64,000 nt of DNA from Thermoplasmata archaeon. Its GTDB lineage: Archaea; Thermoplasmatota; Thermoplasmata; Methanomassiliicoccales; Methanomethylophilaceae. The position numbers and the translations under genes are program-made. The stretch covers positions 1 to 64,000 of the forward strand of contig SUTA01000011.1 of NCBI GenBank assembly GCA_015063135.1. The letters are read 5' to 3'. Each line of letters begins with the position of its first letter. Positions within the stretch are counted from its first letter, which is position 1. This document shows, in pieces, positions 51,101 to 61,995 of this stretch. A model generated the notes under the pieces. The model saw nothing but the letters and a program-made list of their open reading frames with translations, was not told the origin of the DNA and did no database searches.

Positions 51101-54100
51101 GGTCACCGCATCCTTCGCCGCCGACGGCAAGTACCCGGCGATGACGGCTTCCACGGTGTTCGAGGTGAGGGCTTCGGACGAATCCCCATCCCTGGCATTC
51201 GAGATCGAAATGCCCGGCTGGAAGGTCGGCGATTACTCCGAGAGCTACAACGCCGCGAAGCTCATCGATACCGACAGCATCAGCTACACCATCCCGAGGG
51301 CCGAGCTCGGAGTTTACTCCCAGAGCGGGAAGCTCGATGTGACAGGCCATGTCCCTGAGCAAATGATAGCCACCAACGCGATGTCCCTGAGCGCTGGGGA
51401 GGTGCCCGGATACAACGTGAGCATCGTGAGGGTCGGTACCATGTTCCAGATCCAGCTGTCGCCCGCGACTACGGTGGACGGCGTGGAGGCGCTGATTGAC
51501 GCCATAGGCGATGTCACGTACACTGCGGAGAGCGAGGGCAGGATAAACGCTGCCAAGGATGCCTATATGAGCCTCCCTCTAGACCAGAGGAAGTCGGTGG
51601 ACAACAGGCAAGTACTGATCGATGCGATCAGCGCGTTCAACTCTCTGCAGACCGGTTACTCGAAGATCCTCGCTGTCGAGCGGAGCATCAACAACGCCTA
51701 TGCTAGCGGCGGCAGTCAAATTTCTGTCGATTTCGCCAGGGCCTTCTTCAATGCCATAGGGGAGGACCTGAATTCCAAGGTCACCGACAGCTACCTCCTG
51801 ATGAAGATGGAGTATGACTTGGATGAAGGAACGCACCCGGATTTCGACAACACCATGGTCTTCCAGGCGAACATCCTCGGGTGGGAGCAGGGAGGCTTCA
51901 TCGCGACCGTCAACAAGCCGTACCTCACACAGCTCGGGAGCGAAGAGGCATACGCCCATCCCGACGGTCTGCAGCCTACCTATAGGTACTATCGCTCGGA
52001 CAGGGCAGAGGTCGCGCTATCAAACGACCTGGTAGCCGGCAGGTACTTCGTCGTGGCCTCGTTCGAGGCATCCGGCACCCATCCGGCAGTGTCGGCCCTG
52101 GGTTCGTTCACCGTGAGCCAGAGGTCCGAAAACCTGGAATGCCAGATCAGCATGCAGAGCTGGCGCGCCGGCTCCTACAACGGGCAGCTCCCGTCCATGG
52201 TGGACGAGCATGGCAAGGCCTACACCCATCCCGACGGCATAGAGCCCGTGTTCACGTATTGGACCGCAGATGGCCAGGAGATCGCAGCGGACAAGCTGGG
52301 CGAGCTGACGGTGGGCACGTACACGGTCAAGGCCACGTACGAGCAAACGGAGAACTACCCAGGCTTCACGGTCTCCGCCAGCTTCAAGGTCACATCGAAC
52401 TCCGATGCCGGCCTGGCATTTATTCTCCGCATGCCCGGGTGGGTCTTCGGGCAGTACGACGAGGACGACAACTCTCCCTTCCTCGTCAGCATGGACGGGA
52501 GGAGCAGTTATCTGCACCCCGCCTCTCTGACTCCCAGCTATTCGTTCAGTACCTCGGGCGGCGATCCCATCGTCATACCGTTGGATGAGCTCCCCGCGGG
52601 AATCTACAGGGTGACGGCATCCTTCAGCGCGGTGGGGGGGATGTATCCGGCGATCTCGGTCACTTCCCTGTTCCAGGTGAAGGAGGACTCATCAGAGGAC
52701 GACAAGGTCTTCGAGGTAATGATGCCCGGGTGGACCTTCGGGAACTATGACGAGGATCTCAACGTGGCGAAGGCCATCTACCCGGACGGCACTTCCTTCG
52801 ATCATCCCGGCACCAAGACCGTCAGCTACACCACGGTCGACGGGACGGGGGAGGTGACTCCCGGCAATCCCATGAACACGGGCGTCTACAAGGCCATCAT
52901 CTCCTACGCCGAATCCGGCACATGGCCCGCCATGTCCGCCTCCGCCCTGTTCGAGGTGACGTTGAACTCCATCGATCTGCCGGCAATCGCCGTCATAATG
53001 CCCGGGTGGGTGAAGGGCTATTACTCCGAGACCTACAACAAGCCGGTCGTGTACTATGCGTTAGGCGGACCGTTCACGCATCCGAACGGGGTGCAGCCCC
53101 AATTCACATACTCCAACCTCGACGGGACGCCGATCGACCCAGGCCAGCTTCAGAATCTGGAAACCGGCTCCTACAACGTGACTGCGACATACCCCGCGAG
53201 CGGCCAGTTCAAGGGCGTAAGCACGACGAGCAAGTTCAGCGTCACGGAGCAGGGGACGCTGATGTTCCTGGTCGACATGTCCGGATGGGAGTACGGGGGC
53301 TACAACGGGCAGGTGGCGAAGCCCGTGTGCATGGACAGGATCACTCCGTTCGTCCATCCCAAGGGCGTCCAGCCGACCATAGTGTACATGGACCTCGAGA
53401 TGCACGAGTACACGAACCTCGAGGAACTGGAGCCCGGCACGTATGCGGCATTCATCTCCTATGAGGCATCGGATCCCTACCCGCAGTGCCGTGCTCAGAA
53501 GATATTCAGCGTCACGAGCTCGGCTCCCACCGACATACTGGTCTGCAAGGTCAGCATGGACAGCTGGGAGGTCGGCCACTTCCACGGCAAGGCGCCCACG
53601 ATCAAGGATCAGAACGGCAAGCCGTTCGTCCACCCCGATGGCATCCAGCCCATCATCCTGTACGGCGACATGAACGGGAATCCGGTCGAGCTCTCCAATG
53701 ATCTCCCCGTCGGCAACTACAGCGTGACCGTCATCTACATCCTGTCGGAGAACTACTATCCGGTATCGGACACCAGCTACTTCAGGGTGTACGATCCCGA
53801 AAAGGAGCCGACGCTGATCAATCCGAAGGACATCAGCGCATCGTTCGACAGCGACAGGTATGACGGCGAGAGGAAGACGGTGAACGTCACGGTCGGAGAA
53901 CTGGTGAGGGACACAGACTTCACGGTCAGGGTCCTGCAGGAGGGCATCACCGCCATCCCCATCGATTCGGATTACTACGACGTCATGGTGATCCTGACGA
54001 ACCTGGACTACATGTTCGAGGTCGATGGCAACATGGTCCCGTGCTACACCATCTCGATGAAGATCAACAGGGGCATAAACGAGATCACGGATCTGAAAAT

Positions 54101-55340
54101 CCGCGGATGGACCGTGGGCAGCGAACCCAACAAGCCGGTCGTGACCGCGCTCTTCGGCGCGGACACGGTCGAGTTCACATACTCCAGCTCGGAATTGGAA
54201 GGCTTCGTGCCCGAGGTGCCCGAGGAGGTCGGCAGGTGGTACGTCAGGGCGGTCATCGGAGGCACGGACAACTACACCTTCGCTGCGGAGACCGTATCCT
54301 TCGTGATCTCCCCGGAGCCTGGTCCCCCGGTAGACCCGACCATCGTCATCGTCAACCCCGACGGTTCCATCACCAGGGAGTTAATCGAGACCACGGTCGA
54401 CCCCGACGGCACCGAGACGGTGACCGTCGATGCGGTGACGACATACCCTGACGGCAAGTACGTCGAGAGCTACTCCGTGACCGTCAGCAAGGACGGGGAG
54501 TCGACCATGACCGAGGTATCCAAGATCAGGAGCGCCGAGGGCACCTGGTCGCTGGAGGCCACCATCGAGACCGAGAGGCCCTTCGGACCCGACATAACGA
54601 CCACTGTGACGTCCGATGACGGAGTCGGCTACGCCGTGTCCGAGGCGCTGATCTCCGGAGTGCAGGGATGGTTCGTCGGCGGCGAGGAGGTCAAGATGGC
54701 GCTGGAGCAGTCCCAGGCCACAGTGGACCTGCTCGGCATATCCGGACCGGTCCAGTGGCGCATAGGGCTCCATACGGGCAGCGTGGTGGATGCCACCATC
54801 AGCTCAGATTCGATGGCCGAGATAGCGGACAAGGACGCGAACTTCGTCATCAGGTCGGACGAGGGGGCCGTGGTCTACGACAACGACGCCCTGGATACGC
54901 TGGCCTCCCTGAAGAAGGACGTCAGCTTCGAGATGAGGGTCGATGACCCGTCCACCATCAACCATGTCCAGCAGATGGCCATCGGGGACGGCCATTACGT
55001 CTACGTGTCCACCACCGTCGACGGCAGGTACGTCACCGATCTAGGAGGCGGGACCCTGTCCATCACCATACCCTTCGACGAGGAGCTCGACGAGAGGTCC
55101 GTGGTCAAGGCGTTCTACGTTGACAGGGACGGGCACCTGGAAGAGGTGGAAAGCCGCTACTCCGCCGACAGCAAGACGGTAACCATCATCACGGGGCACC
55201 ACTCGATCTACACCCTCCAGGTGGAGGAGCTCCCGATGATCGTGCTCGGTTACGGCAGCCTGACGCTGATGGTGATCTCCGCCATGGCGGCGGCGGTCCT
55301 CATAGCCTCGGGCTACGTCATCAGGACCAAGAGGATCTGA
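45147..55340 (+). CDS. Giant adhesin-like surface protein read through an in-frame TAG
   Basis: Reading TAG 50178-50180 as an amino acid gives 3,397 residues. A signal peptide (MRRLSIIVMVLMVAAASLAA) is followed by a parallel beta-helix of polymorphic-adhesin type with many GGAIY/GGGIY motifs (residues 40-870). Next is a PI-PLC-X-like domain (935-1270) whose catalytic His is missing, then an InlB-like repeat (1282-1340) and Cna-B-like modules (1345-1650). About 11 repeats of 90 residues with MPGW...G.Y follow (1715-2888), interrupted by a FIVAR-like helical insert. A C-terminal helix (GYGSLTLMVISAMAAAVLIA) ends the protein at TGA. It is probably displayed on the cell surface for adhesion in a gut-type habitat. 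Standard annotation would split it into two genes at 50180 and 50196. Confidence 0.85.
50178..50180 (+). other. In-frame TAG, probable pyrrolysine codon
   Basis: The frame continues without a shift. The residues on either side (DPADMGN, then PAGLYMVEATF) belong to one copy of the repeat whose other copies read SNNLGVGVYRVTASF or DELPAGIYRVTASF. TAG sits at the position of Leu in those copies, residue 1678 of the protein. Confidence 0.7.
50288..53811 (+). repeat. Array of about 11 MPGW repeats (90 residues each)
   Basis: Each unit follows the plan (M/L)PGW..G.YDE..N.P, then a Y.HP.G..P.F.Y segment and LPAG.Y.VTASF....YPA.S..S.FQV. Copies diverge to roughly a third identity by eye, so this is an old protein-level duplication. 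A helical insert occupies roughly 51470-51835. Confidence 0.75.
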
Positions 55341-55410
55341 GGGGGCGACCCCCTCGATCCGCATTTACCCGCATCTCCGATGCGGGGGAAACACAGGGCC
55401 TCATGGCCCT
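55339..55410 (+). terminator. Three consecutive hairpins and T tract
   Basis: GAGGGGGCGACCCCCTC (55339-55355), CCCGCAT/ATGCGGG (55368-55386) and AGGGCC/GGCCCT (55395-55410), followed by TTCCTTTTTA. The last one looks like a bacterial intrinsic terminator. Confidence 0.7.
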
Positions 55411-55440
55411 TTCCTTTTTAGATAACTGTGATAGGCGGGA

Positions 55441-55899
55441 TCGCTCGCCGAGGATCGGGGGCACGAACTCGAACGGGTCCTTCTCGACCCCCATGATGAC
55501 GGACGTGCTGGTCCTGCGGACGCCGTCCAGGGAGGCGATCCGCTTAACGACGGCCGAGAACTCCTCCCTGTCCTCGCATGCGATCCATGCCATGCAATCG
55601 CTGTCGCCGGTGACTTCGAACACCGACACCACCTGGGGGATGCCGGCGATCTCCTTGATCGCATACGCATCGGCGGAGACGCTGACGATGCCCATGTAGT
55701 CGAACCCCAGCCTTGCGTAGTCGATGCTGGCCCTGTAACCGTTGATGACCCCCTTGGACTCCAGCGCCTTCACTCTCTGGATTAGGGTGGTGGGGTGGAC
55801 TCCGAGCTGCTTCGCTATCTGCCTGTAGGATCCCTGGCTGGACCTGCAGAGGAGCTCGATTATACGTTTGTCCAGTTCATCGTAGTCTGTTAGGGCCAT
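55441..55899 (-). CDS. Lrp/AsnC family transcriptional regulator
   Basis: The protein opens with the AsnC-type helix-turn-helix: DYDELDKRIIELLCRSSQGS, then RQIAKQLGVHPTTLIQRVKA and LESKGVINGYRASIDYARLG. The RAM ligand-binding domain follows (IPQVVSVFEVTGDSDCMAWI). It probably senses an amino acid and controls transport or metabolism. ATG 55899. At 152 residues it ends FEFVPPILGE at CGA 55443-55441. The standard code adds 40 residues through the terminator array of the giant gene. Confidence 0.88.
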
Positions 55900-55944
55900 A
55901 CGAGCACTTCCCGTGCTGGATGGCGGTCATTTGTTAAAAGGGTT

Positions 55945-55964
55945 GAGGGGGCGTAGGCCCCCTC
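55945..55964 (-). terminator. Intrinsic-like terminator of the M13 protease gene
   Basis: GAGGGGGC (55945-55952), loop GTAG, GCCCCCTC (55957-55964). Read on the minus strand it is followed by AACCCTTTTAAC, and it starts about 13 nt after the CGA stop. Confidence 0.7.
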
Positions 55965-55976
55965 GGTCAATCGGTT

Positions 55977-57977
55977 TCGGGCCCAGACGGACACGCGGTC
56001 CTCCGGGGACAGGTACATGTTGTCGCCCTTCTGGATGCCGTAGGCGTCGAAGAAGGCCTGCATCTGCTGGACCTCCATGTTCACCCTGTACATCCCCGGC
56101 GGGTGCACGCCGTTCGCCACATGCGCGTAGTAGGTTTCCCTGTCCTGCGGGAAGAACTCCAGGACGACCAGCGAGGAGAAGAACTTCTTTACGTCGCCGT
56201 TCCCAACCATGGTGTGTGCGATCGCGGAGCCGCCCATGTCGGCCATGACCTCCCCGACCATGCTCTTGGTCAGGCTGTACCCGTTGCCGACGTAGAACCC
56301 GGTGATGTAGTCGGTGAGCCTGTCCACCTTCTTGTCGAAGATGGCCTTCTCCTCCTCCGTGAACAGCCAGCCGGGGTTCTTGACGCCCCTCTCGTCGTAG
56401 TCCGCACCGGTGTTGTCGAAGCCGTGGGTGATCTCGTGGCATATGGCGGCGCCGACCGTCCCGAGCATGTACTCCAACTCGGTGGTGCTGTGCTCCTTCA
56501 TGAACTCCCGGACGTAGCCGGTCATGATGTTGATGGAATTGTCCTCTATTCCGTAGTACATGTTGAATGTTTGCGGGTGCATGGAGATGTTCCACTGGTC
56601 CCGGAGGTCTCCGGATGCTTGGGCGATGTCCATGGCCCTGGTCGCCTGCCTGAGGGCCACCAGCATGCCGTAGTAGCTGTCGGCCTTCACGGACGAGTAG
56701 TCGTATGCGGCCATCTGCTCCTTGGTGGGACCGAGGCAGCGGACCACCATGCCGTCGATCTTCTTGGATATCTCGTCGGCGGTGTCCTCGCTTATCCAAT
56801 CGACGTTGCCGTAGTAGGCCTTGGCGGCCTCCAGGCATTGGTCTATGAAACCCTCGAAGAAGGCCTGGGTCCCGGCATCCACGTATGTGCCGTAGTAGTA
56901 TTTCCCTACGAGCATGCTGGTGACATGGTCCCAGTCGTTGCTGAGGGAATCCAGCATAGAGCTCTGGATGTCGAATTCCTCGCCGAGCCATTCGGCGCGG
57001 ATCTCGTAGGTCTGCTCGTCGAGGTGCCTGCTCGCATCCATGAGGAGGTCGTACATGGCCATGCTCTTGTACAGCATCAGGTTGTCCTTGGTCAGGCTCG
57101 AGGAGATGGTCTCGAAGAAACCGGAATCGGCGGATTGGAAGCTGTCGATGCCTGCGTCGTGGTACGGCTTGAGGGCGGATGAGAATGCGAACGACTTCTC
57201 GACCTCGGTGTAGGTCATGACGGGGGTCGCCTCGCCGGTCGCCTTGGTCTGTATGAGCCTGTCGTAATCGACCGCGGCCTGAAGGTAGGAGTCGCCGTCG
57301 ATCTCTGGGAACAGCTCGAGCATGTCTCTGTAGAGAGTGAGGTTCTTCTCGATGTCGGCCTCACGGTAGTTCTCGTCGAGGCTGGGGAGGATCGGGATGC
57401 TGATGGTCACAGCGTTGCTCCCGTTGGTGTCCTCTATGTGCCTGGACAGCGAGATGATCGAGCTGTACATGCCGGCGGAGCCGCCGGTGGCGGCGTACTC
57501 CACGACCTGGTCGGTGGTGGATATGGCGTCTATCTCGTCAACGTACGCCTGGATGGCGCCGGTGCCGGCGGCGTTGCGGGCCGTCATGTTGAGGGCGTAG
57601 CTGTAGTAATCGGCCAGGACCTTCGAATCCCCCAGTTCGGGGTAGGTCTTGTCGTTCAGCATGGATATGATGTCGTAGGTTATGCGGTCCTCGGACTGCC
57701 GGTTCACGGAGTTCGCGTACAGCATTAGCAGGGCCATGCCCTCGTCCTCGATGGCGGCCGCCTTCTTGTAGACGTCGTTCATCACGTATGGGTAGTAGTT
57801 CTCTGCGGCAGTCTGCTCCTGGTACTCCGGATACACGTTGTCAAAGATGTCCACGTTGTACCATTTCTCCTCGCGCTCGTTGGATCCGAGGAGGAACACG
57901 CAGCTCGCCGCAAGTATTATGGCGACGACCGCTACGGCCGCCACCGCGTTCCTGGTGTTCATGGCGCGGCATGGCAT
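55977..57977 (-). CDS. Membrane-anchored M13 (neprilysin-like) zinc metalloprotease
   Basis: An N-terminal helix (NAVAAVAVVAIILAASCVFL) anchors a roughly 630-residue ectodomain of the M13 family. The zinc motif HEITH has its first His at residue 514, and the second metal ligand lies in GEVMADMGGSAIAH. The substrate-binding segment is VNMEVQQMQAFFDAYGIQKG. M13 enzymes trim oligopeptides outside the cell and normally end close to SPEDRV.VW; here SPEDRVSVWA is followed by CGA 55979-55977, one codon and a second CGA. The TATA box near 57999 supports ATG 57977; ATG 57962 is an alternative. Confidence 0.9.
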
Positions 57978-58037
57978 TCATGGGATAAAGCAACCATTAT
58001 TACCGAATGAGCGGTACCCAGCGCAGGAGCATTGGAA

Positions 58038-59219
58038 ATGGCGGACGAGATCTTCAGGAACGACGGCTACCAGTCGGAGTTCGAGGCGCACATCGTATCT
58101 GTGAAGGGCGACGAGGTCGTCCTGGACTGCACGGCGTTCTACCCGGGCGGCGGCGGGCAGGTCTGCGACACTGGGGCCATCAACGGATGCAGGGTCACGG
58201 AGGTCTTCTACAGGGGCGACGAGATCGTCCACAGGGTCCCCGAGCCCAAGGGCATGGACGTCGGCGCCAGGGTCTGGTGCAGCGTGGACTGGGACCGCAG
58301 GTACGACCTCATGATGGGGCACACCGGGGAGCACCTCCTGTTCTCCTCCCTCAAGAGGCAGTGCGAGGACCTGGCCATCACCAAGATCTACATCTCCCCG
58401 GAGAGCAAGTACGTCATCGTCAACCACGATCTGGAATGGCCCCAGATCGCGAAGGCCCTGGAGTTCGCCAACTGCGCCATCAGGGACAACCACGCCGTGA
58501 CCAAGAGCATCATGGACCGCGACGACCCGGACCTGGAGAAGGTCAGGATCAAGAAGGAGAGGATCCCCGAGGGCGAGGAGATATCCGTCGTCGCCATCGG
58601 CGACATAGATCTCTCCGCATGCAGCGGCGTCCACGTCATGGAGACCGCCGAGCTGGAGATGATCACCGTCACCAGGAAGGTCTCAGCCGGGAAGGACGGC
58701 GTGACCATCGAATTCGAGGTCGGCCACAAGGCGAAGGTCGCGGCCAACGCCAACGCGATGCTGGCCATGGAGATCGTGGACTCCATCGGGTGCAAGGCAT
58801 CGGACTCCCCCAAGGCGGTGGCCAACTCACGCAAGGAGGCGGAGGCCTCCAGGAAGGCCCTGAAGGAGGCCACCAGGGTCATACTGGACAGCATCCCCGC
58901 CGAGCAGCTCGGGGGCATCCCGGTGCAGGTCTGCGTAGTTCCCGGAGGGGACAGGAACATCATGACCGAGCATGCCGAGGCCGTCAAGTCCTCCGGCGGC
59001 GTCGCCGCGTACATATCCGCCGGCGAGACCCTGTCCGCCATGGTCGCCTCCGGCGACAAGAGGGTGGACTGCAAGAAGGTACTGTCCGATGTGCTGGCAC
59101 AGTTCGGCGGCAGGGGCGGCGGCAAGCCCGATTTCGCTCAGGGCGGTGCCCCGGACGCATCGAAGGCGGCCGAGATGGCGGAGGCCTTCAGGAAAGCGGT
59201 CGCGGGCGCACTTAGTTAA
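58038..59219 (+). CDS. Alanyl-tRNA editing protein AlaX, long form
   Basis: The 393-residue protein begins with the AlaRS-like segment FYPGGGGQVCDTGAING and has the four zinc ligands of the trans-editing site: His95 and His99 in HTGEHLL, Cys195 and His199 in CSGVHVM. A coiled coil and a DHHA1-type C-terminus with GGRGGGKPDFAQGG follow. It hydrolyses Ser- or Gly-tRNA(Ala). GGAG lies before ATG 58038 (TTG 58032 is less likely). It ends in TAA, one of only two TAA stops in the window. Confidence 0.9.
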   Translation: MADEIFRNDGYQSEFEAHIVSVKGDEVVLDCTAFYPGGGGQVCDTGAINGCRVTEVFYRGDEIVHRVPEPKGMDVGARVWCSVDWDRRYDLMMGHTGEHLLFSSLKRQCEDLAITKIYISPESKYVIVNHDLEWPQIAKALEFANCAIRDNHAVTKSIMDRDDPDLEKVRIKKERIPEGEEISVVAIGDIDLSACSGVHVMETAELEMITVTRKVSAGKDGVTIEFEVGHKAKVAANANAMLAMEIVDSIGCKASDSPKAVANSRKEAEASRKALKEATRVILDSIPAEQLGGIPVQVCVVPGGDRNIMTEHAEAVKSSGGVAAYISAGETLSAMVASGDKRVDCKKVLSDVLAQFGGRGGGKPDFAQGGAPDASKAAEMAEAFRKAVAGALS

Positions 59220-59244
59220 ATAAGGGACGGCATAGGGTGGAACC

Positions 59245-59613
59245 ATGGGCGGAGGAATGAGGATAAACGACCGTCAGATGAAGCAGGCGATGAAGAAGAT
59301 GGGGCTCAAGCAGGAGTCCGTCGAGGGCGTCGTCGAGGTCATCATCAGGACCAAGGACAGGGACATCGTCATCAAGAAGGCCGATGTGGTCTGCGTGGAG
59401 ATGGGCGGTAGCAAGAGCTACCAGGTCTCCGGGCCCGAGATAGTCGTACCCCACGGAGAGGACGGCGCGCCCGAGGAGGTCGTCGCGTTCCCCGAGGAGG
59501 ACATCGAGATGGTCATGTCCCAAACCAACTGCGACCGCCAGAAGGCGATCGATGCCCTGAAGGCCACGGACGGCCAGCTTGCTGAGGCCATAATGAAGAT
59601 CATGACGGAGTGA
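59245..59613 (+). CDS. nac: Nascent polypeptide-associated complex protein
   Basis: The 122-residue protein has the archaeal NAC layout: a short basic N-terminus (MRINDRQMKQAMKKMG), the NAC beta-barrel (VVEVIIRTKDRDIVIKKADV) and a C-terminal UBA domain (MVMSQTNCDRQKAIDALKAT). It binds ribosomes as a homodimer and contacts emerging chains. It ends TGA, 6 nt before the hypC start, in an AlaX-NAC-HypC transcript. Confidence 0.93.
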   Translation: MGGGMRINDRQMKQAMKKMGLKQESVEGVVEVIIRTKDRDIVIKKADVVCVEMGGSKSYQVSGPEIVVPHGEDGAPEEVVAFPEEDIEMVMSQTNCDRQKAIDALKATDGQLAEAIMKIMTE

Positions 59614-59618
59614 TAGGG

Positions 59619-59849
59619 ATGTGCCTAGCTGTACCAGGTAAGATCGTCAGCATCGACGGAACCATGGCCCAGGTCGATTTCGGCGGGGTCATGAGGCAGG
59701 CCAACGTCTCCATGGTGGATGCCAATGTCGGGGACTGGGCCGTGGTCCATGCAGGATTCGCGATCCAGCTCATGGATGAGGAGGACGCCCAGGAGACCAT
59801 AAGGCTCTGGAACGAGGTCCTCGAATCCGATAAGACCCAGTTCTGCTAA
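59619..59849 (+). CDS. hypC: Hydrogenase maturation factor HypC
   Basis: The 76-residue protein starts with the defining MCLAVPGKI, whose Cys2 binds the iron in Fe(CN)2CO assembly, and has the HypC core VDFGGVMRQANVSMV and DWAVVHAGFAIQLMDEEDA. It works with HypD on [NiFe] hydrogenases, consistent with hydrogen-dependent methanogenesis. ATG 59619. Stop TAA. Confidence 0.93.
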   Translation: MCLAVPGKIVSIDGTMAQVDFGGVMRQANVSMVDANVGDWAVVHAGFAIQLMDEEDAQETIRLWNEVLESDKTQFC

Positions 59850-59861
59850 AAAAGTAAAAAA

Positions 59862-59885
59862 GGGGATGGCCCGAAGGCCGTCCCC
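59862..59885 (-). terminator. Intrinsic-like terminator
   Basis: GGGGATGGCC, loop CGAA, GGCCGTCCCC. On the minus strand it is followed by TTTTTTACTTTTTT, a clear T tract, just after the stop of the DUF2188 gene; it also ends the hypC transcript. Confidence 0.75.
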
Positions 59886-59886
59886 A

Positions 59887-60237
59887 TCAGTGTTTCTTCT
59901 GGATCTTGCCGTCCTTCTTCTTGCGGACGACGTTGGTCCCCTGGTTCTCCGCCACGGTCTTGGCGTACTCCTCGGCCTCGGCCTTGGTCTTGAACCTCTT
60001 CAGGGCCTTCTGGGCGCCTGCCTTCTTGACCTGCCAGCCGCCGTCGGGGTGGGTGGACACGAAGTAGGCGCCGTTCTTCTGGGCATCGCCCTCCTTGGCA
60101 TCAGCCTTGGGCTCCGTCTTCTTGGGCTCCTCTTTGGGTTCCGCCTTGGGCTTCTCCTGCTTCGGCTCCTCTTTGGGCTCCTCTTCCAGAGTCTCTTTCA
60201 GCTCCTTTTTCATCTTCATTTTGCTGAGTAATCCCAT
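59887..60237 (-). CDS. DUF2188 domain protein with charged N-terminal arm
   Basis: The 116-residue protein has an N-terminal Glu/Lys/Pro-rich arm (residues 8-58, with repeats such as EEPKEEPKQEKPKAEPKEEP) and a C-terminal DUF2188 domain: YFVSTHPDGGWQVKKAGAQK and AEEYAKTVAENQGTNVV. DUF2188 is a small fold of unknown function, widespread in bacteria. ATG 60237 is preferred because a minus-strand TATA-like TTATCTTTATG lies about 30 nt upstream. Stop TGA. Confidence 0.75.
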   Translation of the reverse strand: MGLLSKMKMKKELKETLEEEPKEEPKQEKPKAEPKEEPKKTEPKADAKEGDAQKNGAYFVSTHPDGGWQVKKAGAQKALKRFKTKAEAEEYAKTVAENQGTNVVRKKKDGKIQKKH

Positions 60238-60303
60238 GGAGGGCGTATCGACCATTCGGCACATAAAGATAACCAACGCGCACGCGCTTAAAGCGGGGCG
60301 TTA

Positions 60304-60314
60304 CCTTTATTAAG
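60304..60314 (+). promoter_or_regulatory. TATA box of the S6e operon
   Basis: The CCTTTATTAAG stretch lies about 40 nt before ATG 60349. Confidence 0.5.
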
Positions 60315-60348
60315 GATACTCGGCTAACCGACCCCCACAGGTGTTCAA

Positions 60349-60753
60349 ATGGTAGAGTTCAAAGCTATCGTTAACGATGTGAAGACCGGCAAGTCCTACA
60401 ACATTGCCGTCTCCGGCCACCACGCGAACTCTCTGATCGGTAAATCCATCGGAGAGGTCGTCGACGGTGTGTTCCTCGGCCTCCCCGACTACAAGCTGAA
60501 GATCACCGGCGGTTCCGACTCCAACGGGACCCCCATGAGGAAGGACCTCCCCGGCAACAAGAGGGTCAAGCTCCTGCTCGCCGAGAGCAAGGGATTCCAC
60601 GAGAAGTACCCCGGCCAGAGGAGGAGGGTCGCCATCCACGGCAACACGATCTCCGACAGGATCGTCCAGATCAACATGGCTGTCAGCGAGTACGGACCCA
60701 AATCCATAGAGGAGTGCCTCAACCCTTCCTCCGAGGGCGAGGCAGCTGAGTGA
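60349..60753 (+). CDS. rps6e: 30S ribosomal protein S6e
   Basis: The 134-residue protein carries the S6e core: [40 protein letters not shown] and [20 protein letters not shown]. Its TGA overlaps the ATG of the aIF2 gamma gene (TGATG), so translation is coupled. The S6e, aIF2 gamma, PIN order is common in archaea. Confidence 0.97.
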   Translation: MVEFKAIVNDVKTGKSYNIAVSGHHANSLIGKSIGEVVDGVFLGLPDYKLKITGGSDSNGTPMRKDLPGNKRVKLLLAESKGFHEKYPGQRRRVAIHGNTISDRIVQINMAVSEYGPKSIEECLNPSSEGEAAE

Positions 60754-61991
60754 TGAAAGTCCCCAAGCAGCCCGAGATCAACATCGGGATGATCGGCCAC
60801 GTCGACCACGGGAAGACCACCCTCACCAAGGCCCTTTCCGGCGTTTGGACCGACCGCCATTCCGAGGAGTTGAAGAGAGGCATCTCCATCCGTCTCGGCT
60901 ACGCCGACGTCGCATTCTACAAATGCCCCGAATGTCAGGGATCCGCAGCCTACGGCACCAACAAGAAGTGCCCGAACTGCAAGTCCGAGGCCGAGTTCCT
61001 CAGGGCCGTGTCCTTCGTGGACGCCCCCGGGCACGAGACCCTCATGGCTACGATGCTCTCGGGAGCCGCCCTCATGGACGGAGCCCTGCTGCTGGTGGCT
61101 GCCAACGAGCACTGCCCCCAGCCCCAGACCAAGGAGCATCTGATGGCGCTGTCCATCATCGGCATCGACAAGATCATCATCGTCCAGAACAAGATCGACA
61201 TCGTCAGCACCGAGCGCGCCATGGAGAACTACAAGGAGATCAAGGAGTTCGTCAAGGGCACCATCGCCGAGAACGCTCCCATCATCCCCATCTCCGCCAA
61301 CCGTGGCGTCAACATCGACATCCTGATCGAGGCGATCGAGGAGCACATCGTGTCCAAGGTCAAGAGGGACACGAAGGCCACTCCGCTGATGCACGTGGCC
61401 CGCTCGTTCGACATCAACGCCCCCGGCACCAAGCCCGAGGACCTCAAGGGAGGCGTCCTCGGAGGCACCTTGATACAGGGCACCCTGTCCGTGGGCGACG
61501 ACATCGAGATCGTCCCCGGCAGGAAGACCGAGGTCGCCGGCAAGGCCGTCTACGAGAGGATCACCGCCAAGGTGACCTCCCTGGAGGCGGGCGGCAAGAG
61601 CGTCAAGAAGGTCCTGCCTGGAGGCCTCGTTGCCATCGGTACCGGCCTGGACGCGTCCATCACCAAGTCGGACGGTCTCACCGGTAGGGTCATCGGCGTC
61701 CCCGGTTCCCTGCCGGAGGTCGTGCACGACTTCAGGATGAAGACCACGCTGCTGGACCGCGTCGTCGGGTCGAGCTCCGAGCTGTCCGTCGAGGACATCA
61801 AGAGCAACGAGCCCCTGATGCTCAGCGTCGGAACGGCCACCACCGTGGGCGTCGTCAAGAGCGCCAGGAACGGCCAGGCGGAAGTATCCCTCAAGATCCC
61901 CGTGTGCATCCTGCCCGGGCAGAGGGTCGCCATCTCCAGAAGGATCTCCAACAAGTGGAGACTCATCGGTTACGGTATCGTCGACCAGTGA
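60753..61991 (+). CDS. eif2g: Translation initiation factor aIF2 subunit gamma
   Basis: The 412-residue GTPase shows G1 GHVDHGKT at residues 15-22, switch I around [11 protein letters not shown], a four-Cys zinc site (CPEC...CPNC), G3 DAPGHE and G4 NKID. Domains II and III follow. It binds Met-tRNAi and delivers it to the small subunit. ATG 60753 is taken; GTG 60750 is possible. It ends IVDQ with TGA, 4 nt before the PIN gene. Confidence 0.97.
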   Translation: MKVPKQPEINIGMIGHVDHGKTTLTKALSGVWTDRHSEELKRGISIRLGYADVAFYKCPECQGSAAYGTNKKCPNCKSEAEFLRAVSFVDAPGHETLMATMLSGAALMDGALLLVAANEHCPQPQTKEHLMALSIIGIDKIIIVQNKIDIVSTERAMENYKEIKEFVKGTIAENAPIIPISANRGVNIDILIEAIEEHIVSKVKRDTKATPLMHVARSFDINAPGTKPEDLKGGVLGGTLIQGTLSVGDDIEIVPGRKTEVAGKAVYERITAKVTSLEAGGKSVKKVLPGGLVAIGTGLDASITKSDGLTGRVIGVPGSLPEVVHDFRMKTTLLDRVVGSSSELSVEDIKSNEPLMLSVGTATTVGVVKSARNGQAEVSLKIPVCILPGQRVAISRRISNKWRLIGYGIVDQ

Positions 61992-61995
61992 GACC

